Source of the DNA: a bacterium D16-56
GTDB taxonomy: Bacteria; Bacillota; Clostridia; Lachnospirales; Lachnospiraceae
DNA: 64,000 bases
Assembly (NCBI GenBank): GCA_003611875.1
Contig: RAYY01000003.1
Coordinates: 152,623 to 216,622 of the forward strand
Direction of reading: 5' to 3'
A model generated the notes under the pieces. The model ran no database searches. It had not been told where the DNA came from and worked only from the letters and a program-made list of their open reading frames with translations. Of the stretch, positions 20,064 to 29,690 are shown piece after piece (within the stretch, counting starts at the first letter, position 1; each line of letters opens with the position of its first letter). The translations under genes and the position numbers were made by a program.

Positions 20064-21812
20064 TTATTGAATCTTTAGATCTGTATCATCAAAAGCATCC
20101 TGAATGGGAGCTCCCGGTGAAACCATCGGATACACCTTGTCATCGCAGTTGATCTGGCAGTCAATCACTGCCGGCGCTCCCAGCGCCAGAGCCTCCTCAA
20201 GCACAGGGCGAAGCTCATCCCGGCTGCTGACCCGGTATGCCCTTGCGCCCATTGCCTCTGCCAGCTTTACAAAATCCACTGCATCATTTAATACCGTATG
20301 CGAGTAGCGTTTTCCGTAGAACAGCGTCTGCCATTGGCGAACCATTCCCAGCACATGATTGTTCATCACCACCTGAACAATGGGAATATTGTACCGGACT
20401 GCCGTGGCAATCTCATTCATATTCATCCGGAAGCAGCCGTCGCCTGCAATATTGATCACCTTTTTGTCCGGCTCTCCCATATCACGGCATCCCATCTTGG
20501 CTCCCAGAGCTGCCCCCAAACCGTATCCCATGGTTCCCAAGCCTCCTGATGTGAGAAGGGTTCTGGGCTTTTTATATTTATAATACTGGGCTGCCCACAT
20601 CTGGTGCTGGCCTACCTCAGTGACAATCACGGCATCTCCCTTTGTCATATCATAGATGGTTTCCATAATATAAGGACCTGTCAGAACGCTTTTGTCATAC
20701 CGCAGAGGATACATATCCTTCATCCTCTCCACATGGTTTACCCACTCGTCATGGTTGATCGGATCCAGACGGGCATTGAGTCTGCGCAGCACCACCTTCA
20801 GATCGCCGATAATACTGGCATGGGTCCGGATATTTTTGTTGATCTCCGCCGGGTCCACATCAATCTGCAGAATCTTTGCATTCTGGGCAAACTTTTCGGC
20901 ATTGCCCGTAACCCGGTCACTGAAACGGGCTCCCGCCACGATCAGCAGATCGCATTCCGTAATCCCATAATTGGAGGTCTTGGTCCCATGCATTCCCACC
21001 ATGCCGGTATACATCTCGTCTGTGCCGTCAAAAGCGCCCTTTCCCATAAGGGAATCTGCCACCGGGGCCTGAATCCGATGTGCCAGTGTTCGAAGCTCCT
21101 CTGAGGCATTGGCAAGCACTGCCCCGCCTCCCACAAAGATAAAGGGCTTCTGGGCATTGCGGATCATCTCCAAGGCGTTTTCCAGATCCTCCTCCCGGAT
21201 CGTATCCGTCTGACGCTCCATAGGCTCCGGCTCCACAGGCGTATACTCACAGGTTCCGGCTGTCACATCCTTGGTAATGTCAATGAGCACAGGACCAGGA
21301 CGGCCGCTTTGGGCAATGGTAAAGGCCCTGCGGACCACATAAGCCAGCTTGTTAATATCCTTGACAATAAAATTATATTTGGTAATGGGCATAGTCACAC
21401 CCAAAATATCGATCTCCTGGAAACTGTCCTTTCCCAGCAGGTTCACCCCTACATTGCAGGTAATGGCCACAATCGGGATGGAATCCATATAAGCAGTGGC
21501 AATCCCCGTCACCAGATTGGTGGCGCCGGGACCAGAGGTGGCCAGACAGACCCCTACCTTTCCGGTTGCCCTTGCATATCCGTCTGCTGCATGGGCTGCT
21601 CCCTGTTCATGAGAGGTGAGCACATGGGTGATCTCCCCCTGATGTTTGTAGAGTGCATCGTAAATGTTCAAAATCGCACCGCCCGGATAGCCAAAGACGG
21701 TCTTGACGCCCTGTTCCTTCAAACACTCAATCAGAATCTCAGAACCATTCAGCACAACAGGCTCCGAGCCTGACTGGGTAGAGTGCATTTCTGGGGTGTT
21801 GGTTTTTGACAT
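20064..21812 (-). CDS. ilvB: Acetolactate synthase, large (catalytic) subunit
   Basis: Thiamine-diphosphate and FAD enzyme that condenses pyruvate (or pyruvate and 2-oxobutyrate) at the entry to valine, leucine and isoleucine synthesis. The 582 residues include the catalytic glutamate in TSHEQGAAHAADGYAR, the FAD-domain GMHGTKTSN region, and the ThDP motif starting GDGCFRMNMNE with MNNHVLGMV. No small regulatory subunit (ilvN/ilvH) is found next to it; it may be elsewhere. ATG preceded by AAAGGAG. It lies between ilvD (35 bases) and serC (27 bases). Confidence 0.95.
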   Translation of the reverse strand: MSKTNTPEMHSTQSGSEPVVLNGSEILIECLKEQGVKTVFGYPGGAILNIYDALYKHQGEITHVLTSHEQGAAHAADGYARATGKVGVCLATSGPGATNLVTGIATAYMDSIPIVAITCNVGVNLLGKDSFQEIDILGVTMPITKYNFIVKDINKLAYVVRRAFTIAQSGRPGPVLIDITKDVTAGTCEYTPVEPEPMERQTDTIREEDLENALEMIRNAQKPFIFVGGGAVLANASEELRTLAHRIQAPVADSLMGKGAFDGTDEMYTGMVGMHGTKTSNYGITECDLLIVAGARFSDRVTGNAEKFAQNAKILQIDVDPAEINKNIRTHASIIGDLKVVLRRLNARLDPINHDEWVNHVERMKDMYPLRYDKSVLTGPYIMETIYDMTKGDAVIVTEVGQHQMWAAQYYKYKKPRTLLTSGGLGTMGYGLGAALGAKMGCRDMGEPDKKVINIAGDGCFRMNMNEIATAVRYNIPIVQVVMNNHVLGMVRQWQTLFYGKRYSHTVLNDAVDFVKLAEAMGARAYRVSSRDELRPVLEEALALGAPAVIDCQINCDDKVYPMVSPGAPIQDAFDDTDLKIQ

Positions 21813-21847
21813 TATAAAAGCTCCTTTTCTTTTACTTTAAAAAACTT

Positions 21848-23509
21848 TTAATTTCCTTTCAGCACTGCGCCTTTCTCTGCACTGGTTACTTGTTCAGCAT
21901 ACCGCTTGAGATAACCTGTAACCTCTTTTTTCTTGGGAGTCCAGGCTTCACGGCGTTTTGCCAGCTCCTCATCCGATACCTTTACATTGATCGTATTGGC
22001 ATTAATATCAATGGAAATAATATCCCCTTCCTTTACCAGGCCAATGGGACCTCCCGCAGCCGCCTCCGGACATACATGGCCAATGGAGGCGCCGCGGGAC
22101 GCGCCGCTGAAACGCCCGTCCGTGATCAGAGCCACAGAAGCCCCCAGTCCCATTCCTGCAATCGCAGAGGTGGGATTAAGCATTTCTCTCATGCCTGGTC
22201 CGCCCTTTGGCCCCTCATAGCGAATCACCACCACATCACCTGCCACGATCCTGCCGCCCATGATAGCTGCAATAGCATCCTCCTCACCGTCAAACACTCT
22301 GGCCGGCCCTTCATGGCAAAGCATCTCCGGCACTACGGCCGAACGCTTCACCACACAGGAATCCGGCGCCAAGTTGCCCCGCAGCACTGCAATTCCTCCG
22401 GTAGCTGAATAAGGATTCTCCACCGTGCGGATCACCTGAGGATTCTTATTCTCGCAGCCCTTTATATTCTCACCTACCGTCTTTCCGGTGACTGTCATAC
22501 AATCCAGATTCAGAAGTCCCAGCTTACTAATCTCATTCATCACGGCATACACGCCGCCAGCCTCATTTAAATCTTCCATATAAGTAGGTCCGGCAGGCGC
22601 TAAGTGGCACAGATTGGGAGTCTTTGCACTGATCTCATTGGCAATATCCACATTCAGCTCCACTCCGGCCTCATGAGCAATGGCAGGCAGATGCAGCATG
22701 CTGTTAGTGCTGCAGCCTAATGCCATATCCATGGTCAGAGCATTTCTAAAGGCTGCCTCTGTCATAATATCCTTTGGACAGACATTCTTCTCCACCATAT
22801 CCATCACTGCCATACCGGCATGCTTGGCCAGGCGGATTCTCTCGGAATAGACTGCAGGAATGGTTCCGTTGCCCTTAAGCCCCATGCCCAGCACCTCTGT
22901 CAGGCAATTCATACTGTTGGCCGTGTACATGCCAGAGCAAGAGCCGCAGGTAGGACATACCTTATTGGCAAAATCCTCCACATCCTCCTCTGTCATGGTT
23001 CCTGCCGCATAGGCACCCACTGCCTCAAACATACTGGAAAGGCTCTTCTTCTCGCCCTTCACACGTCCTGCCAGCATAGGACCTCCGCTGACAAATACCG
23101 TGGGAATATTCAAACGGGCCGCTGCCATCAAAAGCCCCGGCACATTCTTGTCACAGTTTGGAACCATCACCAGCCCGTCAAACTGATGGGCCAGAGCCAT
23201 ACATTCCGTAGAGTCGGCAATCAGATCTCTTGTCACCAGAGAATACTTCATCCCCATATGTCCCATGGCAATGCCGTCGCAGACCGCAATGGCCGGGAAC
23301 ACAATAGGCGTTCCTCCTGCCATTGCCACACCCTGCTTGACTGCCTCTACAATCTTATCCAGGTTCATATGTCCTGGAACAATCTCATTATAAGAGCTGA
23401 CCACCCCGATCAGCGGCCTTGCCAGCTCCTCCTCCGTATAACCCAAGGCCCGGAACAAAGATCTTGCCGGAGCCTGCTGTATTCCTGATTTTGCATTATC
23501 ACTTCTCAT
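21848..23509 (-). CDS. ilvD: Dihydroxy-acid dehydratase
   Basis: Iron-sulfur enzyme that dehydrates dihydroxy-isovalerate and -methylvalerate to 2-oxo acids. In 553 residues the cluster cysteines lie in PNCDKNVPG and in [18 protein letters not shown], and the C-terminal [19 protein letters not shown] signature is present. Length is standard. An AAAAGGAGAATGG site precedes the ATG. It lies second in the run after leuB (80 bases). Confidence 0.96.
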   Translation of the reverse strand: MRSDNAKSGIQQAPARSLFRALGYTEEELARPLIGVVSSYNEIVPGHMNLDKIVEAVKQGVAMAGGTPIVFPAIAVCDGIAMGHMGMKYSLVTRDLIADSTECMALAHQFDGLVMVPNCDKNVPGLLMAAARLNIPTVFVSGGPMLAGRVKGEKKSLSSMFEAVGAYAAGTMTEEDVEDFANKVCPTCGSCSGMYTANSMNCLTEVLGMGLKGNGTIPAVYSERIRLAKHAGMAVMDMVEKNVCPKDIMTEAAFRNALTMDMALGCSTNSMLHLPAIAHEAGVELNVDIANEISAKTPNLCHLAPAGPTYMEDLNEAGGVYAVMNEISKLGLLNLDCMTVTGKTVGENIKGCENKNPQVIRTVENPYSATGGIAVLRGNLAPDSCVVKRSAVVPEMLCHEGPARVFDGEEDAIAAIMGGRIVAGDVVVIRYEGPKGGPGMREMLNPTSAIAGMGLGASVALITDGRFSGASRGASIGHVCPEAAAGGPIGLVKEGDIISIDINANTINVKVSDEELAKRREAWTPKKKEVTGYLKRYAEQVTSAEKGAVLKGN

Positions 23510-23589
23510 GGTTCCATTCTCCTTTTGCTTGTCTTTATATACAATCCATTTTCTAATTCTTTCTTCTTCTGGCTAAAGAACCGTTCCTA

Positions 23590-24678
23590 TTATAAATAAA
23601 TCTGTGCTGCAATCAAATCTCCCATTTTCGCAGTTCCCACCTTTTTACAGCCCTCTGCCATAATATCAGATGTTCGCCATCCCTCTGTAAGCACTCTCTG
23701 TACCGCCACCTCAATCGCCTCGGCCTCCATATCCAGGTCAAACGAATACCGAAGCATCATAGCCGCAGACAAAATCGTTGCAATCGGATTGGCAATATCC
23801 TTGCCCGCTATGTCCGGTGCAGAACCATGGCTGGGTTCATACATCCCGAATTTTCCTTCGTTCAGGCTGGCAGACGACAGCATTCCTATGGAGCCTGTAA
23901 TCATACTGGCTTCGTCTGACAAAATATCCCCAAACATATTCTCTGTCAGAACCACGTCAAACTGTCCCGGATTCATCACAAGCTGCATGGCGCAATTATC
24001 CACCAGCATGTGTTCCAGCTTCACGTCCGGATAATCCTCTGCCACCTGCTCCACCACCTTGCGCCACAGCCTTGAGGAATCCAGCACATTTGCCTTGTCC
24101 ACACTGATCACATGGTTTCTCCGCTTTCTGGCAATATCAAAAGCCTTCACCGCAATGCGCCGTATCTCGTTTTCATTATATGTAAGGGTATCTGTAGCCT
24201 GCAGCACACCGTCTACCTCCTTGGTATGCCGCTCTCCAAAATAAAGCCCCCCTGTCAGCTCCCGCATGATCACCAGATCAAATCCATCACCGATAATCTC
24301 TTTTTTCAGCGGGCAGGCATCTGCCAATTCATGATACAGATAAGCCGGCCGAATGTTGGCAAACAGATTCAATCCCTTACGGATAGCCAAAAGTCCTGCC
24401 TCCGGCCTTAAATCCGGCGCTGCGTCATACCAGCGGGAATTGCCTACATTTCCTCCCACTGCACCCAAAAGAACCGCATCGCTCTGCCTGGCTGTCTCCA
24501 GGGCTTCCTTTGTCAGCGGAACTCCATGGGCATCAATAGAACAGCCCCCCATCAGCACCTCTGTATAATGAAACGAATGGCCATATACCTGCGCCACCTT
24601 ATCCAATACCTTGCATGCCTCCCGGACGATCTCCGGTCCGATCCCGTCCCCCGGGATGGTCACTATCCTGCAATCCAT
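23590..24678 (-). CDS. leuB: 3-isopropylmalate dehydrogenase
   Basis: NAD-dependent oxidative decarboxylation step of leucine synthesis. The ATG at 24678 gives 362 residues starting [16 protein letters not shown]; it has GAGGTGG six bases upstream, unlike an upstream in-frame ATG at 24705. Seen: [12 protein letters not shown], the substrate lysine/aspartate region [15 protein letters not shown], and the NAD-binding [18 protein letters not shown]. It is the first gene of the operon, and leuA/leuC/leuD are not nearby. A sigma-A promoter lies about 40 bases upstream, leaving no room for a T-box leader. Confidence 0.95.
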   Translation of the reverse strand: MDCRIVTIPGDGIGPEIVREACKVLDKVAQVYGHSFHYTEVLMGGCSIDAHGVPLTKEALETARQSDAVLLGAVGGNVGNSRWYDAAPDLRPEAGLLAIRKGLNLFANIRPAYLYHELADACPLKKEIIGDGFDLVIMRELTGGLYFGERHTKEVDGVLQATDTLTYNENEIRRIAVKAFDIARKRRNHVISVDKANVLDSSRLWRKVVEQVAEDYPDVKLEHMLVDNCAMQLVMNPGQFDVVLTENMFGDILSDEASMITGSIGMLSSASLNEGKFGMYEPSHGSAPDIAGKDIANPIATILSAAMMLRYSFDLDMEAEAIEVAVQRVLTEGWRTSDIMAEGCKKVGTAKMGDLIAAQIYL

Positions 24679-24723
24679 CGTCTGCCACCTCTTTTTTCTT
24701 CTCAAATTTCTGCGTTTCCTATC

Positions 24724-24752
24724 ATCTTATCGCATTTGCTTTCATTTTTCAA
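24724..24752 (-). promoter_or_regulatory. Promoter of the leuB-ilvDB-serCA operon
   Basis: TTGAAA (24747-24752), 17-base spacer, TAAGAT (24724-24729) on the minus strand, about 45 bases before leuB. The leader is too short for attenuation, so control is probably by a DNA-binding repressor. Confidence 0.6.
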
Positions 24753-25034
24753 CATTTGAATGGGATTTTATTTAGAAAATATATACGAGAATGGAATTAA
24801 ATGTATAACTCACGGTTATTTCCGGCAATGCCGTTCATTTTTCGTTCACAGATCATTCAAAAACCTTTTACACAAACATCATGATTTCTTCATGTTTTCT
24901 CTTTATACTATGTCTTGTAAGCAACCATCAATGCCGTATATGTGATATGCTTATAAGATTTTTTTCATAATACTCGAGCTGATATAGAATTATCAGCTCT
25001 CCTCCCTTTTTAACCTCTTATAAAACTGTAGTAG
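24753..25034. other. Gene-free stretch upstream of leuB
   Basis: No convincing gene. It holds a perfect inverted repeat GAGCTGATA/TATCAGCTC (24976-24999), a near-palindrome AACATCATGATTTCTTCATG continuing TT (about 24884-24905), a small palindrome CGGCAATGCCG near 24823, and a second possible minus promoter (TTGATG, 18 bases, TATAAA, near 24907-24931). Some of these could be operators for the leu/ilv operon. Confidence 0.4.
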
Positions 25035-25064
25035 AAAAACCCCCTTCACACGAAGGGGTTTTTT
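25035..25064. terminator. Terminator after the CaxA-type exchanger gene
   Basis: AAAAACCCCCTT and AAGGGGTTTTTT arms with a six-base loop, directly after the stop at 25072; the A- and T-runs make it usable in both directions. Confidence 0.85.
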
Positions 25065-25071
25065 CTATGGA

Positions 25072-25995
25072 CTATCGAATACAGATATATACCAGATAAC
25101 CTGCATACATTCCCAGCATAATCAATCCCTCCAAACGGCTCAGCCGTTCTCTGCTCCGGCACAAAATCAATGTAACCAGGCTGAACACCACCAGACACAC
25201 GGCATCAATTACTGCAAAGGAATTAACCGGTATCGGCTTCACTGCCGCTGACACAGCCAGAACCATCATAATATTGAATATATTGGAGCCGATCACATTG
25301 CCCAGCGCCAAACCGTTCTCTCCCTTTCGGGACGCCACCATGGAAGTCACCAGCTCCGGAAGAGAGGTTCCCAGCGCCACCACGGTAAGTCCTACTAATG
25401 TCTGGCTCAGCCCAAAGGCCAATGCGATCTGGCTGGCACAATCCACCACCAAATCACCGCCCCATACAATGGCAGCCAAACCGCCGGCAATGTAGAGGAA
25501 ACAGCGAACCGGCGGCAAAGTCTCCTGAACCTCCTCCGCCTGAACCCGATTGATCAGCGCATCCCGCACAGTTAAGGTCATAAACGCCGCAAACAGCCCC
25601 AAAAGAATAAATGCCTCTGTCCGGCTTAAAAACTGATCCCAAAAAATCATAGCAAGCAAAAGCACCCCTGCCAGTATGGAAGCCGCAAAATCCCAGCGAA
25701 GACGGACCTTAAAGGTACGGATTGCGCCGCAGGCTCCTAATACCACCAGAAGATTAAAAATATTAGAGCCGATCACATTGCCCACTGCAATCTCATTGCT
25801 GCCTGCCAGAGAAGCGGTGGTGCTGACCGCCAGCTCCGGCGCACTGGTACCAAACGCAACGATTGTCAGACCGATAATAATACTGGGTACTCTAAGCATT
25901 CTGGCCACCGATGAACTGGCCTCCACGAAAAAATCCGCGCCTTTAATCAAAAGCACAAAGCCCACCAGCAGCATTACATACACCATCATGTTCAT
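25072..25995 (-). CDS. CaxA/YrbG-type cation (Ca2+ or Mn2+)/Na+ exchanger
   Basis: Inner-membrane antiporter of the CaCA superfamily, 307 residues, about ten membrane segments. The two internal repeats are visible: GTSAPELAVS with GNVIGSNIFN in the first half, GTSLPELVTS with GNVIGSNIFN in the second; the acidic Glu in each PEL motif binds the cation. The ATG at 25995 follows GAGGG with seven bases spacing. A longer frame to 26082 would translate the riboswitch terminator, so I reject it. Family members are usually called calcium/sodium exchangers, but the yybP-ykoY element upstream implies a link to manganese, so Mn2+ export is plausible. Confidence 0.92.
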   Translation of the reverse strand: MNMMVYVMLLVGFVLLIKGADFFVEASSSVARMLRVPSIIIGLTIVAFGTSAPELAVSTTASLAGSNEIAVGNVIGSNIFNLLVVLGACGAIRTFKVRLRWDFAASILAGVLLLAMIFWDQFLSRTEAFILLGLFAAFMTLTVRDALINRVQAEEVQETLPPVRCFLYIAGGLAAIVWGGDLVVDCASQIALAFGLSQTLVGLTVVALGTSLPELVTSMVASRKGENGLALGNVIGSNIFNIMMVLAVSAAVKPIPVNSFAVIDAVCLVVFSLVTLILCRSRERLSRLEGLIMLGMYAGYLVYICIR

Positions 25996-26054
25996 CCCTT
26001 TTCCCTCTTTCTTCTTTTCCTTTGATTGCTGTCCCGAAAAATCCCTGCGGCTAC

Positions 26055-26103
26055 AAAAAAAACGAGGCTTTTGCTGCATCACAAGGATACAACAAAAGTC
26101 TCG
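26055..26103 (-). terminator. Riboswitch-controlled terminator
   Basis: On the minus strand CGAGACTTTTGTTG (26090-26103) pairs with CAGCAAAAGCCTCG (26063-26076) and is followed by eight T's. The first arm is also the 3' strand of the aptamer's P1 helix, so ligand binding should disrupt it. Confidence 0.88.
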
Positions 26104-26259
26104 CTTATTATATGCGTACCGGGCTACTCTTACTCAATCATACCGCCAAGCCTCCTGCCTGCCGGCTTCCCTTTATAAGCAGCTCACCGTGATGACGATA
26201 TCGCATAACACCTTAGGAACGGTAAATCCCGCCTTACAAGGTGCAAGCTACTCCCTTTC
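26094..26259 (-). ncRNA. yybP-ykoY (Mn2+) riboswitch aptamer
   Basis: The leader RNA starts GAAAGGGAGTAGC (26247-26259), contains ATCGTCATCACGG in the middle, and ends GCGAGACTTTT (26094-26104). These are the conserved P1/loop segments of the yybP-ykoY manganese riboswitch. P1 pairs AAAG with CTTT. The aptamer begins a few bases after the predicted transcription start and overlaps the terminator, giving an ON switch for the exchanger when Mn2+ is high. Confidence 0.85.
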
Positions 26260-26268
26260 ATTAATTTC

Positions 26269-26297
26269 AGTATATTCACTTTTTGTGCGCTTGTCAA
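26269..26297 (-). promoter_or_regulatory. Promoter of the riboswitch-exchanger transcript
   Basis: TTGACA (26292-26297), 17-base spacer and TATACT (26269-26274) on the minus strand: near-consensus sigma-A. Confidence 0.75.
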
Positions 26298-26322
26298 GGC
26301 GAAATTTGCCTATTTGATGTTT

Positions 26323-26348
26323 CGGTAAATTTGGTAATAGTTTTACCG
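26323..26348 (+). promoter_or_regulatory. Dyad upstream of the AGCS symporter gene
   Basis: Perfect 7-base arms CGGTAAA (26323-26329) and TTTACCG (26342-26348), followed by TAAAAT-like -10 sequence near 26356. A candidate operator of unknown regulator. A small GAGAG/CTCTC hairpin lies just before the start codon. Confidence 0.35.
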
Positions 26349-26393
26349 CACCTCCACATAAAATGAGAGTAAAAGCTCTCAGGTAGACTCAAA

Positions 26394-27791
26394 ATGAAAG
26401 CTGCAGCAGAAACACTTCATTTTCTTATATGGGGACCTTGGACTCTGGTACTGTTTTTAGGAACAGGGCTTTGGTTCACCATTGGATCTGGTTTTTTTCA
26501 ATTTTTCGGCATAAAAAAATGGTGGAATGAAACGGCAGGCAGTCTTTTGCAGGCAAAAAAGTCAGATAAAAATACAAAACAAAAAATCACCCGCTTTCAG
26601 TCAGCCTGCACGGCGCTTGCTGCCACCATTGGCACCGGAAATATTGTGGGCGTGGCCACGGCCCTGACTGCCGGCGGCCCCGGGGCACTGTTTTGGATGT
26701 GGATCTCTGCTGCAATCGGCATGATGACTGCCTACAGCGAAACCTTCCTGGGACAAATATACCGTTATCGCAGGGAGGATGGGGAATGGATGTGCGGGCC
26801 TATGGTATATATGGACCGGGGACTGCAGTGCCCTGCTCTGGGAACCCTGTATGCGTTATTTGCCGTCCTTTCCTCACTTGGTATGGGAAGCATGGTACAG
26901 TCTAACTCGATCAGCGAAACCCTGCACTTCGGCGCAGACCTGCCATATTGGATCAGCGGTCTTTTTGTAACAGCTCTGACCGCATTGGTCATTGCTGGAG
27001 GAATACAGCGAATTTCCAAGGTATCCGAAAAGCTGATGCCGGTCTCCGCAGGAATCTATATAGTATTTTCCCTGATTGTAATTCTCTCCTGCCTGGATAT
27101 TCTGCCGGCAGTATTTGGAATGATATTCCGAGATGCCTTTCGTCCCCAGTCGGTAAGCGGCGGAATTTCCGGCTTTCTTTTGAGCCGCAGTGTCCGGTAT
27201 GGCTTGTCCCGCGGTGTTTTTTCCAATGAAGCCGGTCTTGGCAGCCTGGCTGTGCTTCATGGAGCTGCGGAAGACACCACTCCCCAGCAGCAGGGTATGT
27301 GGGCCATGTTTGAAGTGTTTTTTGATACGATTGTAATCTGCACCCTGACTGCACTGGTCATTCTCTGTGTAAAATACAAAAGCCCAGTCAATCCGGAAGT
27401 CTTTGCAGGGCTGGAAGGAGCTGCTCTGACAGCCTGCTGCTTTTCTGCCCGTCTGGGAATCCTTGGAGAGGGATTGGTATCCGCATCCATGGCAGTATTC
27501 GCCTTTGCCACAATCATTGCCTGGTATTATCTTGGAAAACAGACCTTCCATTATCTTGTAAAGCGTCCGGGCATCCAAATGTACATGGCTCTTTCTGAAA
27601 AAGCAGAAAGCAGACTGTACCTGATACTCTATCTTCTGGCAGTATTATGGGGCAGCGTCTGCCGTCTGGAGATCGTTTGGCTGATTTCTGACTTATGGAA
27701 CGGACTAATGGCCTACCCCAACATCCTAACCATATTATGGCTGAGCCGAAAAATCAAATTCCCCAGCCGCGTCAAATTTTCCGCACCATAA
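26394..27791 (+). CDS. Sodium:alanine (AGCS) family amino-acid symporter
   Basis: Polytopic membrane importer of small neutral amino acids driven by sodium, 465 residues, about eleven membrane segments. Seen: the N-terminal WGPWTLVLFLGTGLWFT, the family signature GTGNIVGVATALTAGGPGA followed by FWMWISA, and SNEAGLGS in the middle, a conserved substrate-binding stretch. It is transcribed away from the riboswitch-controlled exchanger and toward a PLC-like gene. Substrate is inferred from the family (alanine or glycine); nothing here fixes it. Confidence 0.92.
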   Translation: MKAAAETLHFLIWGPWTLVLFLGTGLWFTIGSGFFQFFGIKKWWNETAGSLLQAKKSDKNTKQKITRFQSACTALAATIGTGNIVGVATALTAGGPGALFWMWISAAIGMMTAYSETFLGQIYRYRREDGEWMCGPMVYMDRGLQCPALGTLYALFAVLSSLGMGSMVQSNSISETLHFGADLPYWISGLFVTALTALVIAGGIQRISKVSEKLMPVSAGIYIVFSLIVILSCLDILPAVFGMIFRDAFRPQSVSGGISGFLLSRSVRYGLSRGVFSNEAGLGSLAVLHGAAEDTTPQQQGMWAMFEVFFDTIVICTLTALVILCVKYKSPVNPEVFAGLEGAALTACCFSARLGILGEGLVSASMAVFAFATIIAWYYLGKQTFHYLVKRPGIQMYMALSEKAESRLYLILYLLAVLWGSVCRLEIVWLISDLWNGLMAYPNILTILWLSRKIKFPSRVKFSAP

Positions 27792-27824
27792 AAACCTGCT
27801 CTCGCATTTTTTCTTTATATGTGG

Positions 27825-27830
27825 TATGAT
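27825..27830 (+). promoter_or_regulatory. Extended -10 for the PLC-like gene
   Basis: TG-G-TATGAT (hexamer 27825-27830), 38 bases before the start codon; no good -35. Confidence 0.4.
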
Positions 27831-27867
27831 AAAACTATCAAAATGAAGAAAGAAGAGAGATCTTACC

Positions 27868-28848
27868 ATGCCAGGCTTTACTACCCATTATATTCTTGGA
27901 ATGAAGGCATTTAACGACATGCCTAACAACCAGTTAAAATACATGATCGCCAAATACCGCTGGCTCTATCAGCTAGGACTTCAGGGACCGGATATCTTTT
28001 TCTATAACATCCCGATTCTGCGTCATCGGGACTACCGCAATGTAGGCTCTTATATGCATGAGCATCACATCCAGGACTTTTTTTCCTGTTATTTGGAAGC
28101 CTTGGGAGACATTCCCTCCAAACAGCAGCGGGCTGAGGGCCTTGCCTATTTCTGCGGCTATCTCTGCCACTATATAGGCGACTCCATCTGTCATCCCTAT
28201 GTATACGGAAGAATCGGCTACGACGCAAAAGCGCCCACTGCCCAGGCCCATGGTATGCATGCAGCATTAGAAAATGATATAGATGCACTGCTTCTGTTAA
28301 AGTATAAAAAGAAAAAACCATCCCAATTTAATCAGGCCGCCACCATATGCCTTAATGGAATGGAAATTCAGTTCATCTCTCGATTTTTGTCAAAATGTAT
28401 CAACAAAACCTACTATCCGATCACCTGTCACAACAATTTTCAGGTGACTCCACAAATGGTTCATCGTTCCATTCTCGCCATTCGGTTTGGATGCCGTACC
28501 CTGGCAGACCCATCCGGAAGAAAGCGGAACAGCATTGCTTTTGTAGAGAACCTCCTTTTGCGGAATCCTCTGGCCTCCACCAAGCTGGTTACGGACCAGG
28601 TTTCTAACCCTCGTGGGTGTCTGAACCTGGATCATGAAACATGGTGTAATCCCTGGGACCGGCGTCTTGCCTCCAAAGCATCCTTTCCGGAGCTGTTCCG
28701 CCAGTCTCTTTTAAAATGTTCCAATGTCTATGCGATCCTGAACACAGCCATTGATCATGCCCAGATCTCTCAGGAACATGATATTACCCGGCTGTTGGAC
28801 GAGCTGGGCTGCTACTCCTATCACAGCGGGCTGGCTGTCACAGATTAA
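27868..28848 (+). CDS. Zinc-dependent phospholipase C family protein
   Basis: 326 residues related to the zinc-dependent phospholipase C/S1-P1 nuclease superfamily. Seen: N-terminal PGFTTHYILG, QGPDIFFY (metal-binding Asp), MHEHHIQDF, and GYLCHYIGDSICHPYVYG, whose histidines and aspartate suit a multi-zinc site; another HAALENDID cluster follows. There is no signal peptide, unlike secreted clostridial PLCs, so it probably acts in the cytoplasm and may not be a lipase. A helix-rich C-terminal half ends at 28848. Stands alone between AGCS and an XRE gene. Confidence 0.82.
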   Translation: MPGFTTHYILGMKAFNDMPNNQLKYMIAKYRWLYQLGLQGPDIFFYNIPILRHRDYRNVGSYMHEHHIQDFFSCYLEALGDIPSKQQRAEGLAYFCGYLCHYIGDSICHPYVYGRIGYDAKAPTAQAHGMHAALENDIDALLLLKYKKKKPSQFNQAATICLNGMEIQFISRFLSKCINKTYYPITCHNNFQVTPQMVHRSILAIRFGCRTLADPSGRKRNSIAFVENLLLRNPLASTKLVTDQVSNPRGCLNLDHETWCNPWDRRLASKASFPELFRQSLLKCSNVYAILNTAIDHAQISQEHDITRLLDELGCYSYHSGLAVTD

Positions 28849-28946
28849 ACAGATCATCCGACTTGCACCCATACAAGCTTGGACAAATTCTCGAATAGAC
28901 AGCAAATGTTATCTGCTTCGGGATTTATCCGGTGGAGTATAACAAT

Positions 28947-28976
28947 ACAGTATGGCTGCCAAAGCAGCCATACTGT
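28947..28976 (-). terminator. Perfect hairpin after the XRE regulator gene
   Basis: 13-base perfect arms ACAGTATGGCTGC (28947-28959) and GCAGCCATACTGT (28964-28976) with a 4-base loop; the minus strand continues ATTGTTAT. It lies between the convergent PLC-like and XRE genes. Confidence 0.6.
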
Positions 28977-29007
28977 AACTGTAAAAAGTAAAAAAGCGGC
29001 ATTCCCA

Positions 29008-29355
29008 TCAGAGATATCGCTTGAGCTCTGCTAAAATCTGCCATAGCTCTTGCCTCTTTGTCTGGTCCATCCGCTCCCAATTATCCATAATTGATGCAAC
29101 ATCTTCATTCACTGTCTCTTGTGGCGCTTCCGTTATTTCTTCTTGATTTTCCAACGTATCTCCTGCAGAATATCCCAGCACATAGTCTGTCGATACACGA
29201 AAATAGTCAGCCAGGGTAATTAACACATCAACCTGTATCTTACTTCTGTCTCGTTCCATCCGGCTGATGGCCTGTTGGGAAAGCCCAATCTGCTCACCTA
29301 ATATTTTCTGTGAAATATTCCGCTGCTTCCGAAGTTGTTTGATATTACTCCTCAT
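29008..29355 (-). CDS. XRE-family helix-turn-helix regulator
   Basis: Small DNA-binding protein, 115 residues. The N-terminal 62 residues are a Cro/C1-type HTH (LRKQRNISQKILGEQIGLS, QQAISRMERD, then the YFRVSTDYVLGY motif that ends many clostridial XRE domains). The rest is an acidic linker and a short helix (ASIMDNWERMDQTKRQELW), probably for dimerisation. GGAGGGAA precedes the ATG. An imperfect dyad ACTT...AAGT (about 29410-29424) lies near the probable promoter and might be its own operator. No phage or conjugative genes are nearby, so the target is unknown. Confidence 0.88.
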   Translation of the reverse strand: MRSNIKQLRKQRNISQKILGEQIGLSQQAISRMERDRSKIQVDVLITLADYFRVSTDYVLGYSAGDTLENQEEITEAPQETVNEDVASIMDNWERMDQTKRQELWQILAELKRYL

Positions 29356-29579
29356 AACCGTAAATTCCCTCCATTTATTTTCATTTTAACAAACATAACG
29401 AAGAAAACCACTTATATGTGAAGTTTATTTACCCATTTTATTAGTTTTTATAACTACTCTGCGGCGTTTTATCTTCAGGATATTTTATCGTCCGACAACA
29501 AATTTCCCTGCTAAAGATTCCTGATTTTTACTTTGAACGTTCCATCGCCGGAGGCGATTTAAAATCAGGTATTTCAAAT

Positions 29580-29639
29580 GCGCCCGCCAAGCTTTCATGA
29601 TTGGTGATACGTTCGCTGCCGGGCGCATGGAGGTTTACT
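29580..29639. repeat. Intergenic repeat family A, copy 2
   Basis: Matches 4554-4612 at 48 of 59 positions without gaps. Ends pair GCGCCCG (29580-29586) with CGGGCGC (29620-29626). Both copies sit downstream of a minus-strand gene's end or next to its promoter, outside coding sequence. Confidence 0.75.
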
Positions 29640-29670
29640 TTTCAGGTGTACATTTGACAGAAAAATCCGA

Positions 29671-29690
29671 ATAAAATTGCCTTCGGCAAT
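29671..29690 (-). terminator. Terminator of the MBL-fold gene
   Basis: ATTGCC-GAA-GGCAAT hairpin followed on the minus strand by TTTTATTC, 17 bases after the stop at 29707. Confidence 0.7.

Noticed and set aside
24679..24717. T-box or leader-peptide attenuator for the leu/ilv operon
   Set aside because: The predicted promoter is too close to leuB, and no T-box consensus or run of Leu/Ile/Val codons is seen.
24760..24945. A 61-codon plus-strand frame upstream of leuB
   Set aside because: No ribosome site, odd composition, and it overlaps the predicted leuB promoter region.
25996..26082. N-terminal extension of the CaxA-type protein
   Set aside because: It would translate the riboswitch terminator; the ATG at 25995 has the ribosome site.
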